Assembly: GCA_016785225.1 (NCBI GenBank)
Contig: JAFBJZ010000866.1
Span: 423,501-487,500, forward strand
Length of the DNA: 64,000 nt
Direction of reading: 5' to 3'
Source: Psettodes erumei
Lineage: Eukaryota > Chordata > Actinopteri > Pleuronectiformes > Psettodidae
Both the position numbers and the translations under genes were made by a program. Position 1 is the first letter of the stretch; the number at the start of each line of letters is the position of its first letter. This document shows positions 1 through 11,075 of the stretch, piece after piece. Under the pieces are notes generated by a model. The model searched no databases and was not told where the DNA came from. It saw nothing but the letters and a program-made list of their open reading frames with translations.

Positions 1-699
1 GTCGTGGCCAAGTACCTGAAACGGTAAATAAAGTGTAACTGAGTCTGAAGCAGGAGAACCACAGGGGACCGAAACAGGTTCTCTGAGGAACACTGCTGAA
101 CTATTAGAAATAAGTAATTTAACAGTTTTAATATTTTTATGTTTCAAACTGCCTGAACAGAAAAAAAAACAATTCAAAAGAAATGAAACCTGAAAAATAA
201 AGAAAAGTAACTGATCATAAACAGAAACGTCAGCATCGTGATCAGGATATCTGATTGATTGATTGATTGATTGATTGATCATCTACAGAGCTGTACGGGA
301 CCCCGAGGACCAGGAGGCCCGGTCCAGCATGCACCTGGCTAGCGTGTTCGCTGGGATCGGCTTTGGAAACGCCGGAGTTCATCTCTGGTGAGTGTTAAAT
401 GTTAATTTATTAACTTTAATGTTTGTTTCTCCGTCACACGCTTTGCAGATGTGGAGATTATTCTCAGTATATCAATATAATAATTCATTGATATGTTCCT
501 GAACCCGTCAGCATTAATGAAAGTGATTAATTTTCATGGCGTTTCATACAGTCACGGGATGTCGTATCCCATCTCCGGTAACGTTAAGACTCACTCAGCG
601 CAGGGCTACGAGGTGGAGCACCCCCTGGTGGTGAGTGACGAGAAGACACGTCGTAAACACTGTTATAAACCTGCTATTACATCTTAGAAATGAAACGGG

Positions 700-738
<39 letters not shown>

Positions 739-1714
739 CTCAGCCTCACGGTCTCTCAGTTGTACTCACGTCTCCAGCTGTCTTCAACTTCACCGCCCCC
801 ATGTGTCCGGAGCGCCACCTGGAGGCAGCAGAGATCCTTGGTACCTGTTCACCTGACATCACCTGTCATCACCTGGCTGAACTGTAACACAGTGTAACAC
901 ACAGTGTAACACATGTGATATAATATGAGACAACATAAGATCAATGATAAGGACAACACCCCAAATAAAATCCTGCGCTCTGATTGGCTGTCTGTTCAGG
1001 TACAGTTTAGCCACCTTTTTGAATCAGAGCTCACAGTGTATTAACCTGCAGGTAACCATAGCAACAGGACTGGACTGTGTCAGCTGACTCATGGTGTTGT
1101 GTGCAGGTGCAGTAACAGATTCTGTGCGTTGCGTTCAGGTGCTGACGTCCGGCAGGTGAAGCTGGCGGATGCGGGTGCTGTTCTCGCCGACACCCTGCGT
1201 CAGTTCCTGTTTGACCTGCAGGTGGAGGACGGACTGGGAGCGCTGGGATACAGCGGAGACGACATCCCGGCGCTGGTGAAAGGAACCATTCCTCAGGTGC
1301 GTTTGAATGTCTGAATGCATCACTCACGGATTTATCAACCCTTAATCCCTGACATTCATCTTAATCTGTTCATCAAGGCCTTGTCAGATTAAGAATTTTT
1401 AAGGATTTTAGTTTTTCAAAGTAGAGGACAAATGAAGGACCATCAGGTTTAGTGTGTCCAGTGATAAGATTACAGATTAAAATAATAATTTGGCGTTTCA
1501 TCTTATTTTAAACAAATGATTATTAATATTATTTATTCTGTTGGATCCCTCTGAATCTGACACCCCGGTCCTTTAAGTGTTAATTAAGGGGATTTTAAGG
1601 GTCGTTGTTTCAGTCAGTGTTTATTTCCAGGAGCGAGTGACCAGACTGTCTCCCAGAGGACACAGTGAGGACGACCTGGCCTCGCTGTTCGAAGCCTCCA
1701 TGAAGCTCTACTGA
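1..1714 (+). CDS. adhfe1: ADHFE1, hydroxyacid-oxoacid transhydrogenase (3' part, 5' end outside window)
   Basis: C-terminal part of the mitochondrial iron-containing alcohol dehydrogenase family enzyme, which couples oxidation of 4-hydroxybutyrate to reduction of 2-oxoglutarate. Exons 1-23, 289-387, 552-630, 744-840, 1139-1296 and 1631-1714 join in phase with GT-AG borders. The first base pairs encode VVAKYLKR; later landmarks are MHLASVFAGIGFGNAG, HGMSYPISG, EVEHPLVPHGLSVVLTSPAV, DIPALVKGTIPQ and the terminal FEASMKLY, all typical of vertebrate ADHFE1. The metal-binding histidine region (HGMSYPISG...VPHGLSV) is intact. The 5' two-thirds of the gene lies before base 1. The exon at 744 is preceded by a (TG)n tract in place of a normal polypyrimidine tract. 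Identity is near certain; the exon borders are by eye. Confidence 0.95.
249..280. repeat. (GATT)n microsatellite
   Basis: About seven tandem GATT units directly upstream of the 3' splice site of the ADHFE1 exon at 289. Likely neutral. Confidence 0.9.
701..737. repeat. (TG)n microsatellite at an ADHFE1 3' splice site
   Basis: Perfect TG run ending six bases before the acceptor cag of the ADHFE1 exon that starts at 744. Confidence 0.9.
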
Positions 1715-2111
1715 GTCCGTCCTTGTGAGGACAAACACGCTGAACTTCCTCTGACGGCCACTAGGTGTCTGCACCTGCTCAGACTCACCTCAGTGTCACG
1801 ATCAGTGATTGTTGTGAGGATACAAATATAAAATGAGATGCTGCCCTTTAACTGTGAAATCATGCAAATCAATCACATTGATCAGAATCCATGAAAAGTT
1901 TTGTTACCACCATGGTTTGAGGTGTGAAATAATCAGAGTTTAACATCATTTACATTATGTGTAGTTTATCGGTTTTAGGGTTAGAAAATATATAAATAGA
2001 TGAAAACACGTGGCCTTAACAAAATCAAACGCACCCGTTAAATTCTGCTGCATTGGACGAATTAATGTCCCATAAAATATTAAGTTGTTTTTAATGGATT
2101 AGCTCCACAGG

Positions 2112-2117
2112 AATAAA
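2112..2117 (+). promoter_or_regulatory. Probable ADHFE1 polyadenylation signal
   Basis: AATAAA about 400 bases after the ADHFE1 stop, followed at 2138-2158 by a GT-rich run that would serve as the downstream element. An overlapping second AATAAA follows. Confidence 0.6.
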
Positions 2118-3028
2118 ATAAAGGCTAAAAAAGAACGTGTACTTGTGTGTGTGTGTGTTCATTTCTGAGAACAGCTCCTCTCTCGTTGTTTTAATCCGGT
2201 TTAAGCTGGTCCAGGAACTGTTGTTATATAAACCTGATCTGACGGCGTTTAACGGGTTTAACCTCTGGAACGGACAGTGAACTAAACGCAGCGTGTCCCT
2301 GAACGCACCGCAGAGCTCACCTGTTTGACTCAGCGAGCTTTTACCTCCATGTGACTGTGTGATAACTTCAAATAAAACAAAACTTTCCACCTTTACGTGA
2401 GCCCGTCCGAACACAGACCTCCAGGTGAGGGATGACACGACCCTTCAGAACTTATCTGCTCACCCAGCTAAACACAGTAAGGAGACATGTCAGGAGGTTC
2501 TCTGAATGGACCATCTTCCACAGGTTCTTCAGAAGGAGAGGGACGTTCCACCATCGCAGATGAGACCTGGACCGATGTCTGATGAAGTTCCTCTGAGGAA
2601 CGCAGTGGAACCACGGCGACCTCAGCTTGACTGGATATTGTTGGGTGTCGTCTGCGTTGCGGTGATATAAGGTGGTTCATGTTGCAAAGAGAAGGGGCCC
2701 CAGTCCTGAGCCGTGGGGAGGTGGTGGGATGAGGATGTGTCCCTGCCATGAAGGAACATCCAGCAAGGCAGGTTCTGAACCAAGTGCTTTAGCCTCAGAC
2801 GCCGGTTCCCTCCATTCATTGGTGAATTGTTAAATCTGAACTTGTTCAGGTCTCAGGGGGTTTCAGTCCGGGTCATGGTCTGGACCGAAATCCACTGGAC
2901 TCATCGGTGACCACAACGTCTGAGGGCAGGGCTGGAAGAGTCTCAAGTCTGAACACGCCTGATGTCCTCAATGTGTGTGTGTGTTACAGAGACACACACA
3001 TTGGGGATTAGTGGCTGCAGGTATTTAA

Positions 3029-3052
3029 GAGTGTGTGTGTGTGTGTGTGTGC
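3029..3052. repeat. (TG)n microsatellite at the VXN start-codon exon
   Basis: TG run that ends directly at the acceptor gcag before the VXN start-codon exon. Confidence 0.85.
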
Positions 3053-3060
3053 AGAGCAGC

Positions 3061-4896
3061 ATGCAGCAAATCTACAGACACACTGATGAACAGTTTGAGA
3101 TCTATACGACCGTCTTCTCCCCACAAGGTGAGCAAACACACTTACTGCATTCAGGCGACGCGTCGACGTTTCTCGGAGGGAATCGAACCGTCGACCTCCG
3201 GACGTCACGTTCGTGTGTTTGTGTCAGTCTGCAGGTCGAGGACGAGGACCAGACACGTGGACGCTGAAAAGGTAAAAGTCAGAGACTGAGAATGTTCATG
3301 TCTTTATCCATCGTCCAGGTCTGGACACGCCGTCTGTGGTGGTCGTGTGTGTCGTACAGGTGACCCCTGACCCCTGACCCCTCAGCACAGAAACCCATTA
3401 CGTTAATAACACCATCCTTACCGTCCTTGTGGGGACAAAGTGTCCTGCACGCCTTCAGAGGGCAGTCTGAGGAAGTTCTAAGTTTCAGGTTCGGGTCTGG
3501 GATCGGGACCAGGTACCTGGTTACATCATTAAGTGTCCTCACAAGTCAAGTAAGACAAGTAGGTGTGTGTTTTCATCTGTTTGGGAGATTTTCTGAAGAA
3601 GAAGCATGAAGAGTTCATCATCGTCATCATCATCATCATCATCATCATCGTCATCATCTTCATCATCATCGTCATCATCATCTTCATCATCTTCATCATC
3701 ATCGTCATCATCTTCATCTTCATCATCATCGTCATCATCTTCATCTTCATCATCATCAGCTGATGTGACATCAGGGTTAATGTTAATGTTCTTGCAGGAA
3801 TAGCTGAGCGTGGTAATCAATGTTACATCAGTGTGACCTTTGACCTCTGTGTATTTACAGCCTGTTGAGCTGAGCTGCAGCTATTTAAAGTAGATTAAAA
3901 CACACACACACACACACACAGAGCTCTAATTAACCAGTTAGCAGCAGCTTCCTGTTGGAAACGTCTTCGGCAGCTTTTATTTGGTTTAATGTCACAAACA
4001 AAACAGTTTTTGTCTTTTGTGTTTACATGTTTACATTATTTACATCCATGTTTACATTATTTACTTCCATGTTTACATATTTACATTTTAGTCCGTGTGA
4101 GAACAAAGAGGTCTCACCTCTCTGTTAGTAACTGGATCAGAACCAGGACTTTCTCCTCAGCACTGATCCTGAGCGCCGTGGTCATGACCAGTTCTGGGCT
4201 GTGATCCCCAGGTCGTGGTGGCGGTGATCCAGTACCGGTCCCGATGGCCGAAGGAGCTGGACCTGAACCGGGGAGACCCGATCCAGGTTCTGTTTAAGAA
4301 GGACAAGGACTGGTGGTTCGGACGGCTCCCGAACGGAGTTGAAGGTTACTTCCCTGTGGCCTGCGTGGAGCCGCTGCAGGTGAGGACGTGGTCCGGTATC
4401 AGGACCCGGTCTCTGCTGGGTCACTTTTCCTCCTGGAGAAAGCGGCAGCTGTTTTTCTGACACTCGGCGGCGACGTCTCTTTGTGTCTCAGGACGCGGAT
4501 TCATCCAGAACCGGGTCGGCGCTCCTCAGGAGGGGGTCGGTGCCGGTCGTCGTGATGCCCGTGGGCGCCCCCTGTGGCTGCACCAGGTAACCCCTGTGGC
4601 AGCAACACGCCGACCGCCCAGAACCATAATTTTATTTAAGGTCACCTTGACACCCCCCCCCCTGCAGTGGGCACGCCACTCCGAAGCTGATGAGGAAAAA
4701 CAGCATCCGGTGGCCCCTGAGTCTCGACGGGCCTCCGGCAGAGGTGGAGGGGTCAGGGGGGGCGGCGGCTCCTCCTCACGGCTCCCCCAGCCTCCTCCAC
4801 CGGGTCCTGGCTAAGTCCAGGAGGAAGAGCTGCCCCCACCTCCCCCACCCTCCCCCGGACACCGGCTCCGTCAACACCGCCTTCCAGCCGGATTAG
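3061..4896 (+). CDS. vxn: VXN (vexin), form containing an SH3 domain
   Basis: Small neural protein linked in Xenopus and mouse to neurogenesis. Exons 3061-3127, 3319-3359, 4212-4379, 4492-4586 and 4668-4896 join in phase, giving about 199 residues (human is about 207). The start MQQIYRHTDEQFEIYTTV matches the vexin N-terminus as I recall it (MHQIYSCSDENIEVFTT), and the tail LLHRVLAKSRRKSC...SVNTAFQPD matches its basic C-terminus ending NSAFEAD. The exon at 4212 encodes a clear SH3 fold: ELDLNRGD, DWWFGRL, GVEGYFP. This closely resembles the SH3 of AHI1. The gene sits between ADHFE1 and MYBL1, as in human 8q13. An alternative small exon at about 3233-3269 was considered but breaks the phase. 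Identity is good; exon 2 is the weakest part. Confidence 0.82.
3615..3758. repeat. Trinucleotide (ATC/TTC) repeat in VXN intron 2
   Basis: Interrupted ATC/GTC/TTC array of about 48 units. It is open in several frames (poly-Ser, poly-Ile, poly-Asp on the reverse), which is a property of the repeat and not evidence of coding. Confidence 0.9.
3901..3920. repeat. (CA)n microsatellite
   Basis: About ten CA units in VXN intron 2. Confidence 0.85.
4022..4087. repeat. Short tandem repeat of TTTACAT type
   Basis: Three imperfect copies of an about 24-base unit containing catgtttacat in VXN intron 2. Confidence 0.7.
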
Positions 4897-5276
4897 ACCG
4901 GGACCGAGCGACGGGCGCCGACAGTCGCGCCTCTCGGATCCACGAGGACAGATTCTAGTTTGATTTCATGTTTCTGTGATTCTGCACCTGACGCCAGGGA
5001 CGGACCAAGTCTCAGGTTGGTCCGCGGGTCCAAGTGGTCTCCACGAGTCCCCGAGATCAGATCAGAGTCCCCAGAGCTCAGAAAGAGTCCAGTCCAGATC
5101 GCATCTGAGTTCTGGACGAGTCGGTTTCATCAGACCTGAGTTTAGGATCCGAAACAGAAAGTTTCAGGATTTCAAAGTGACGCGCGTCACGAGTCTGAAT
5201 CGGTCTGAACGTCACTGAGTCCACGGATCAATAATTCTGATCAATTAAAAATTCAAAACACAGACAGTCATTGACA

Positions 5277-5282
5277 TTTATT
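5277..5282 (-). promoter_or_regulatory. Possible MYBL1 polyadenylation signal
   Basis: TTTATT on the plus strand, read as AATAAA for the leftward MYBL1 transcript, about 770 bases past its stop. If used, the two convergent 3'UTRs overlap. Confidence 0.4.
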
Positions 5283-5309
5283 GCACATTAAACTGAGAGC
5301 GAACAGAAA

Positions 5310-5386
5310 TAATAATAATAATGATGATGATAATAATAACAACAACAACAACAACAACAATAATAATAATAATAATAATAATAATA
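5310..5386. repeat. (AAT)n/(AAC)n microsatellite
   Basis: Compound trinucleotide repeat (AAT, ATG, AAC, AAT blocks) in the region between the VXN and MYBL1 stop codons. Confidence 0.9.
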
Positions 5387-5496
5387 AGACCTCCACTCAA
5401 CAAACTCTTACTTCTATGATATTAAGAAACATTCAGTTTTATCCAAAGTGCAGAAGTTAATTATGATAAAGTGTCTTTGTGTCAAATCCAGATTTC

Positions 5497-5502
5497 AATA
5501 AA
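5497..5502 (+). promoter_or_regulatory. Probable VXN polyadenylation signal
   Basis: AATAAA about 600 bases after the VXN stop. Confidence 0.45.
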
Positions 5503-6050
5503 TCAATAGATTATTACCTGGACACATACGTTAGTTTAAAAATATAAAATTAACAAGACGAGGTTTAAAGGAACATTAAAAATGTGTGATTGTTTCTGAT
5601 GTGTTCTGTTTACTGCGAAATCAATCAATCAATAAAACATCAGTGGAAACTGACGGGACCTGCAGTGAACTGATCAATAAATGAAATCAGATTAAAATCA
5701 GACTCATGATTCACGCTGAGTCACGCTGAGCGAGGACAATGAAGACGTGTGTTTCCTGAACGCAGCCCGTGACGGCGGCCATGATGCGTTTCTGTTTGGA
5801 CGTAAGAACTCGTGTTATTATCGGTTATTGATCATGAACGCGGTTTAATCGTTAGGTCTCCGGGCCGCGTTCGGGTCGTTCAGAACCAACCTCAGCGCGG
5901 AGCCGTCTGGGTTCTCTGCTGATGGATCAGGGCTCCACGTGGCGTCGGGTCTGCTCCGTCACAATCGCCTGATCCTCCGTTTTCCCGAACGGCACCGCCT
6001 GCACAACACACAGGCGACACGCGGTTTACAGACGGGTCCAGGTCCGGGTC

Positions 6051-9034
6051 TCAGACCGTGCTGGTTTTGATCTCAAAGGTCGGTGTCTGTACGGGAGAGT
6101 GCAGGTAACCGCCGGGCTGCTGGGACCACGTCACCTCCACCTGTCCATCCAACAGGAAGCAGTCAAACTCCTCCCAGCTCGGGACGGAACCGGACCGGCC
6201 CTGGTCCTGCAGGACGGAGCTCAGCAGACTCTCCCCTTGGACCTGCGGAACAACACGTACCCCGCTCAGCCACCGCGGGACCGGGTTTCGGGTCTGTCCC
6301 GGACTTTCGGCCGACCCCGTTTAATGATGTGTCAGACCTCGGAGCTGCCGCCGGACCGGTCCGGGTCGACGCTCCTCTCCTCCCCCCTCAGGTCCATCAT
6401 CCAGCTCAGACAGACTGAGACCTGAACCACAAACAGATACTGGACTGGTGAACCAGGAGGGTCTGCAGCCTCACAGGTGACCCCCACAACGTCCCCTCTC
6501 ACCTCCTCCTGGCTCCTGGTCTGGACCTTCAGCGGTGTCGGTGTTTGAGGAGCCGACATCATCAGGGTCCTGATCTTCTCTCTGATCTCTGGGGGGGTCC
6601 TGAACACAACGACTCATGCTCATTGATTAATCTGCTGCTCATACTTTCATTGATCGGTCATTAGAAAAACAGGACAGATTTAATGTCTCACTGGACGTTG
6701 AAGCTGGTGGTGCCGGTGCAGTGCTTGAGAGGGGTGGAGGTGAGAGTCGGACCCTTCAGATCCTCGACCCGACCCAGACTGAAGAACTGAGCGCAGACAG
6801 AGACGTCGGACGTTCTCAGAAATGTCTGATCGGTTCCGATCGCCGACGTGGTCGTTACCTCGGAGGGGGAGCAGATCTGAGCCCCCGCTGGGCCGCTCCC
6901 GCTGCAGGTGGAGTTCATGAAGGAGGCTCCGTCCTCGCTGTTCATCAGCTGCTCCTTCGGACACAAGCAGAACGTCACTCACGCCTGAGAGACGACACTG
7001 AGGGTTTGAACGCTCCCCTCCAAAATAAAAGCCTCGGGTGTTTCACAACAAGGTGAGGTGCTGATTTACCGCCTCCGTCAGCTCCGCCGGCACCGTCAGC
7101 TCGCATGTGTTCAGAGAGGAATGGTAACCTGAGGAGGAGGCGGGGAAGCAGCGCGGGTGGGCGTGGCCACGGTGATGCTGGCAGGTGCTGTGTTCGCTGT
7201 AGGTGCAGCTGGACTCGTCCTTCGCGGTGGACAGACTGTCTTCCTGCGGGAGGACACGTCATCGTTACACCGCGCACGTCATTACAGGTGGATGATGATG
7301 GAGGGTGGAAAGTGACCATGGTGGGGGGGGCGCAGGTCCTGGACCCAGGTCTCACAGAGGAGCTGTGGAGGTGGAGGACCTGCAGGTGTCCCTGCCTGTC
7401 CACCTTCCTCTTCAGGGTGGAGTTCCAGTGGTTTTTGATGGAGTTATCTGTCCTGAGGAGAAAACAAAGCGCCGTGAGAGCGTCCCACCTGCGCGGACAC
7501 CTGGACGTCCTCCGCCCTCAGACGGACCGAACCCCCGGCCCGCCCACGTACCTGCCCGGCAGCAGTTTGGAGATGTCGGCCCAGCGGTTTCCCAGCAGCC
7601 TGTGGGCCTGGCAGATGACGAGGTCTTCCTCCAGCGTCCAGCCGCTCTTCTTCACGGCCGGGTCCAGGTGGTTGTGCCAGCGCTCGCGACACTGCTTCCC
7701 GTTACGACTGTGCAGGTGTTTGGCGATGAGCGACCAGCGCTTCCTGCCGTACTTATGGACCAGCGCGATCACCTGCGCAGGAAGTGACATCGCAATGTAT
7801 TACTGCCATTTATGGAGGAGACGCACGTGGCAGACACCGTCCGACCGTGTCCATTTCTACCCAGAAGGCCCGGCGATCGACCGGTCTCCGTTACACGGAC
7901 TCGTCCGGGACACGGTGGAGATCAAACCCGTCTCTGCGGTTCTGACCGCACGATGTAAAGATGGAGGCCACGCTCCAGTGATGACAGAACCAGAACCATC
8001 TGACACACTTTCATTTAACTGAGGAGCCGCGTGGTTCAATTTTACAGACACACAAACAGTCAGTGAAGTGGTCGTCCCACACCTGTATGCAGGACTAGAA
8101 CGCCACACACCTGATCTCCTCAGTGTGTGTGTGATGACCAAGCTGCAGGGGGACTGGACTCAGAACCGGGTTGGTCCTGTTAAGATGTCCACTCAGTTCT
8201 TACTGTGCACATTCATATTTAATGATGCAGCGGGTTCTGTCGGTTCTGAGTCGGATCCTGGCAGAACCCTCGCTGGTACCGGCCTCTCTCGATCCTCAGA
8301 TCGGTTACTGTGACCCGATCCAGTTCTGTAGAAGATGTAAAATCGTTACCTTCTCATCCTCCTCCTTGGTCCAGGGACCTTTAACCAGGTCCGGGTTCTG
8401 TACGTGCTGCCACCTCCGCTGACAGTCCACGTCCTGACCTCTGACCCTGAGACACAGACCAGGACTCGGTTCTAGACTCTGTTTCTGGGTTTTCTGTCGT
8501 CAGCAGCCATGCTGCGTTCACGTGACGTCAGATCTGTCAGTAAATGTGAGCGTCGCTGTTTCCTCGGCTCTTCTCAGTTTTCATTTTTCATTTGATTAAT
8601 GATTAATTAGTTAATTAATGATTGTTTTATCACGTGTGACACGCCCACTCACCTGCCACACCTGACTCACCTTGAAGTGAAGAGAAACTGAAGACCAGCT
8701 GTTTGATCCGAACTCCTGCACCAGCCTGTGCAGCTTCTCATCCTGAGGAGGAAGATCATCATCATCATCATCACCATCTTCATCACCATCATCATCATCA
8801 TCCTCCTCATCACCATCATCATCATCACCATTCATCATCATCACCATCATCACCATCCTCCTCATCACCATCTTCACCATCATCATCATCACCATCTTCA
8901 TCACCATCATCATCATCACCATCTTCATCACCATCACCATCATCATCACCATCACCATCATCATCATCACCATCACCTACCATCATCATCATCATCACCA
9001 TCATCATCACCACATCACCATCACCATCATCATC

Positions 9035-9074
<40 letters not shown>

Positions 9075-9658
9075 CCATCCTCCTCTTCACCATCATCACC
9101 ATCATCACCATCTTCATCACTCTTACTGTGAAGGCCATGTTTCAGCTAGCCCTGGATGCTAACGTGATGACATCACCTCAACTTTTGTCCATCCAGTCTT
9201 CTGTAGTTTCCCTCTGGAGAACTGTCCCTCACCTGTCCATTTACGTCCCACACAGGAGCGTCTCTTTGTACTGAGACACACACAGAATCAGGCAGGACAG
9301 ACAGGAAAGACAGGTAAGACAGGTGTGAGAGGTGAGACAGGTGAGACAGATGAGGCAGGTGAGAAAGATGAGACAGGTGAGACAGGTGAGACAGATGAGA
9401 CAGGTGAGGCAGATGAGACAGATGAGACAGGTGAGACAGGTGAGGGAGGTGAGATGAGACAGATGAGACAGGTGTGACAGGTGAGGCAGATGAGGCAGGT
9501 GAGACAGGTGAGACAGATGAGACAGGTGAGACAGATGAGACAGATAAGACAGATAAGACAGTTGGGACAGGTGAGACAGGTGAGACAGGTGTGATGTGGT
9601 CTCACCTGGACCTGTGGCCTCTGCTGCTCATCATGCTGCTCATATAAACACTGGACTC
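6051..9658 (-). CDS. mybl1: MYBL1 (A-Myb) transcription factor, shortened
   Basis: Leftward DNA-binding activator of meiotic and germ-cell genes. Secure exons, in transcript order: 8742-8671 (DEKLHRLVQEFG, rest of Myb repeat R1), 8433-8350 (CQRRWQHV...KGPWTKEEDEK), 7772-7552 (R2/R3, KQCRERWHNHLDP to SKLLPGR), 7452-7356 (TDNSIKNHWNSTLKRKV), 7243-7070, 6954-6692 (contains TLTSTPLK), 6599-6503 (TPTPLK motif) and 6242-6051 (ends FEIKTSTV). Phases agree throughout. The tryptophans of R2 and R3 and the R3 recognition helix are intact. Two upstream exons, 9658-9606 (MSSMMSSRGHRS) and 9270-9233 (RRSCVGRKWT, first Trp of R1), fit each other in phase but not the exon at 8742, so the 5' model is incomplete. 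The protein would be about 430 residues against about 750 in human. R1 lacks three residues (NRT/NRS) at the 8671/8433 junction unless a downstream donor is used. Confidence 0.88.
8755..9120. repeat. Long (ATC/ACC) trinucleotide repeat in a MYBL1 intron
   Basis: About 120 triplets of ATC, ACC, TTC and CTC type, beginning about 13 bases 5' (on the minus strand) of the R1 exon. It reads as poly-Asp in the MYBL1 frame and as poly-His or poly-Ser on the plus strand. Confidence 0.92.
9296..9597. repeat. Minisatellite with about 10-base unit acaggtgaga
   Basis: About 30 imperfect copies of gacaggtgag / gacagatgag in MYBL1 intron 1. Most copies contain CAGGTG, an E-box, and CAGGTGAG, a perfect 5' splice-site consensus on the plus strand (antisense to MYBL1). 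Confidence 0.9.
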
Positions 9659-10254
9659 CTGCAAGAAGGAAATAGAAGTAGAAATACTACTACTATTACT
9701 ACTAATAATACTCATAATTACAAGTCCTGCATTCAAAACCTTCCTCAGTACACAAAGTATAGAAGTACTCAGAGATAATAACGATCCTGTGTATTTTATA
9801 CATGAAGACAAAAGTACTTAATGGAAGAGTAACTGTACTTAATTACTTTACTCTGCTGTAGTAAAACTGGACTGTTAAAACCACACACACGTTAAGCTAG
9901 CGGCCATTAGCAGGAGCTAACCGTCAGCGGAAGCGGAAGTGAACGTCGGGATTTGTAGTTCTGGACTGATGCGGATCGACCCGGGACTTCGGTGACCAGC
10001 TGTGTCGTCTGTCCCGGTCCTGGCCCATATGTGTCCAGGCCGAGTCGATCCGTTAAACGGTGGTTCCGGTGAACTTACCGGCGGCGGTTAGTTCAGCAGC
10101 GCAAGAGTCAGTTAGGACGCTCTCCTCTGATTGGACCGTTCACCGGTGACGTCACGCGTCAAAGTCGATTAATGCGGCGACTTTTAGTAAATGAGACCGT
10201 TGAGTTTGACTGTGACACGTTTGGGTTTCATTAATAAACTGAAGTGAAGCTGCA

Positions 10255-10779
<525 letters not shown>

Positions 10780-10885
10780 TCATTACAAGGAGGAAGAAGC
10801 AGGGAACAAGGATTAGAAGCAAAGTGAGTGAGTGATGATTATGGTCTGCATGATGTGTGTACCAGCATATTATATACATTAAGTG

Positions 10886-10888
<3 letters not shown>

Positions 10889-10942
<54 letters not shown>

Positions 10943-11006
10943 TTCTGGAAACCCCCTGAAAACACATCAGTGTTGGTCAGAGGACAAACTGTTGCTGAGA
11001 TATCAC

Positions 11007-11072
<66 letters not shown>
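10889..11072. repeat. Inverted (TG)n ... (CA)n pair
   Basis: (TG) tract at 10889-10941, a 65-base spacer, then (CA) tract at 11009-11072. The arms are complementary and could form a hairpin of more than 50 base pairs in single-stranded DNA or RNA. Confidence 0.85.

Positions 11073-11075
<3 letters not shown>

Larger units (their letters stand above)
1715..3060. other. ADHFE1 3'UTR and VXN upstream region
   Basis: The first about 400 bases look like the ADHFE1 3'UTR (A/T-rich, ending near the AATAAA at 2112). From 2150 to 3030 there is no open frame with recognisable protein content. A non-coding VXN promoter or first exon must lie here or just before 3055, but I cannot place it. Confidence 0.5.

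Noticed and set aside
3224..3270. Candidate VXN exon (GRGRGPDTWTLK)
   Set aside because: Good splice borders but including it makes the following SH3 exon out of phase; the 3319-3359 exon alone keeps the frame.
6243..6330. Extra MYBL1 coding stretch immediately 5' of the last exon
   Set aside because: An intron between them would be only 18 bases; direct joining of 6503 to 6242 is in phase, so the stretch is treated as intron.
8753..9162. Plus-strand poly-His/poly-Ser open frames
   Set aside because: Trinucleotide repeat effect in an intron of the minus-strand MYBL1 gene.
9288..9605. Minus-strand Cys/Leu/Thr repeat frame
   Set aside because: The 10-base minisatellite generates it; no start context, no homology.
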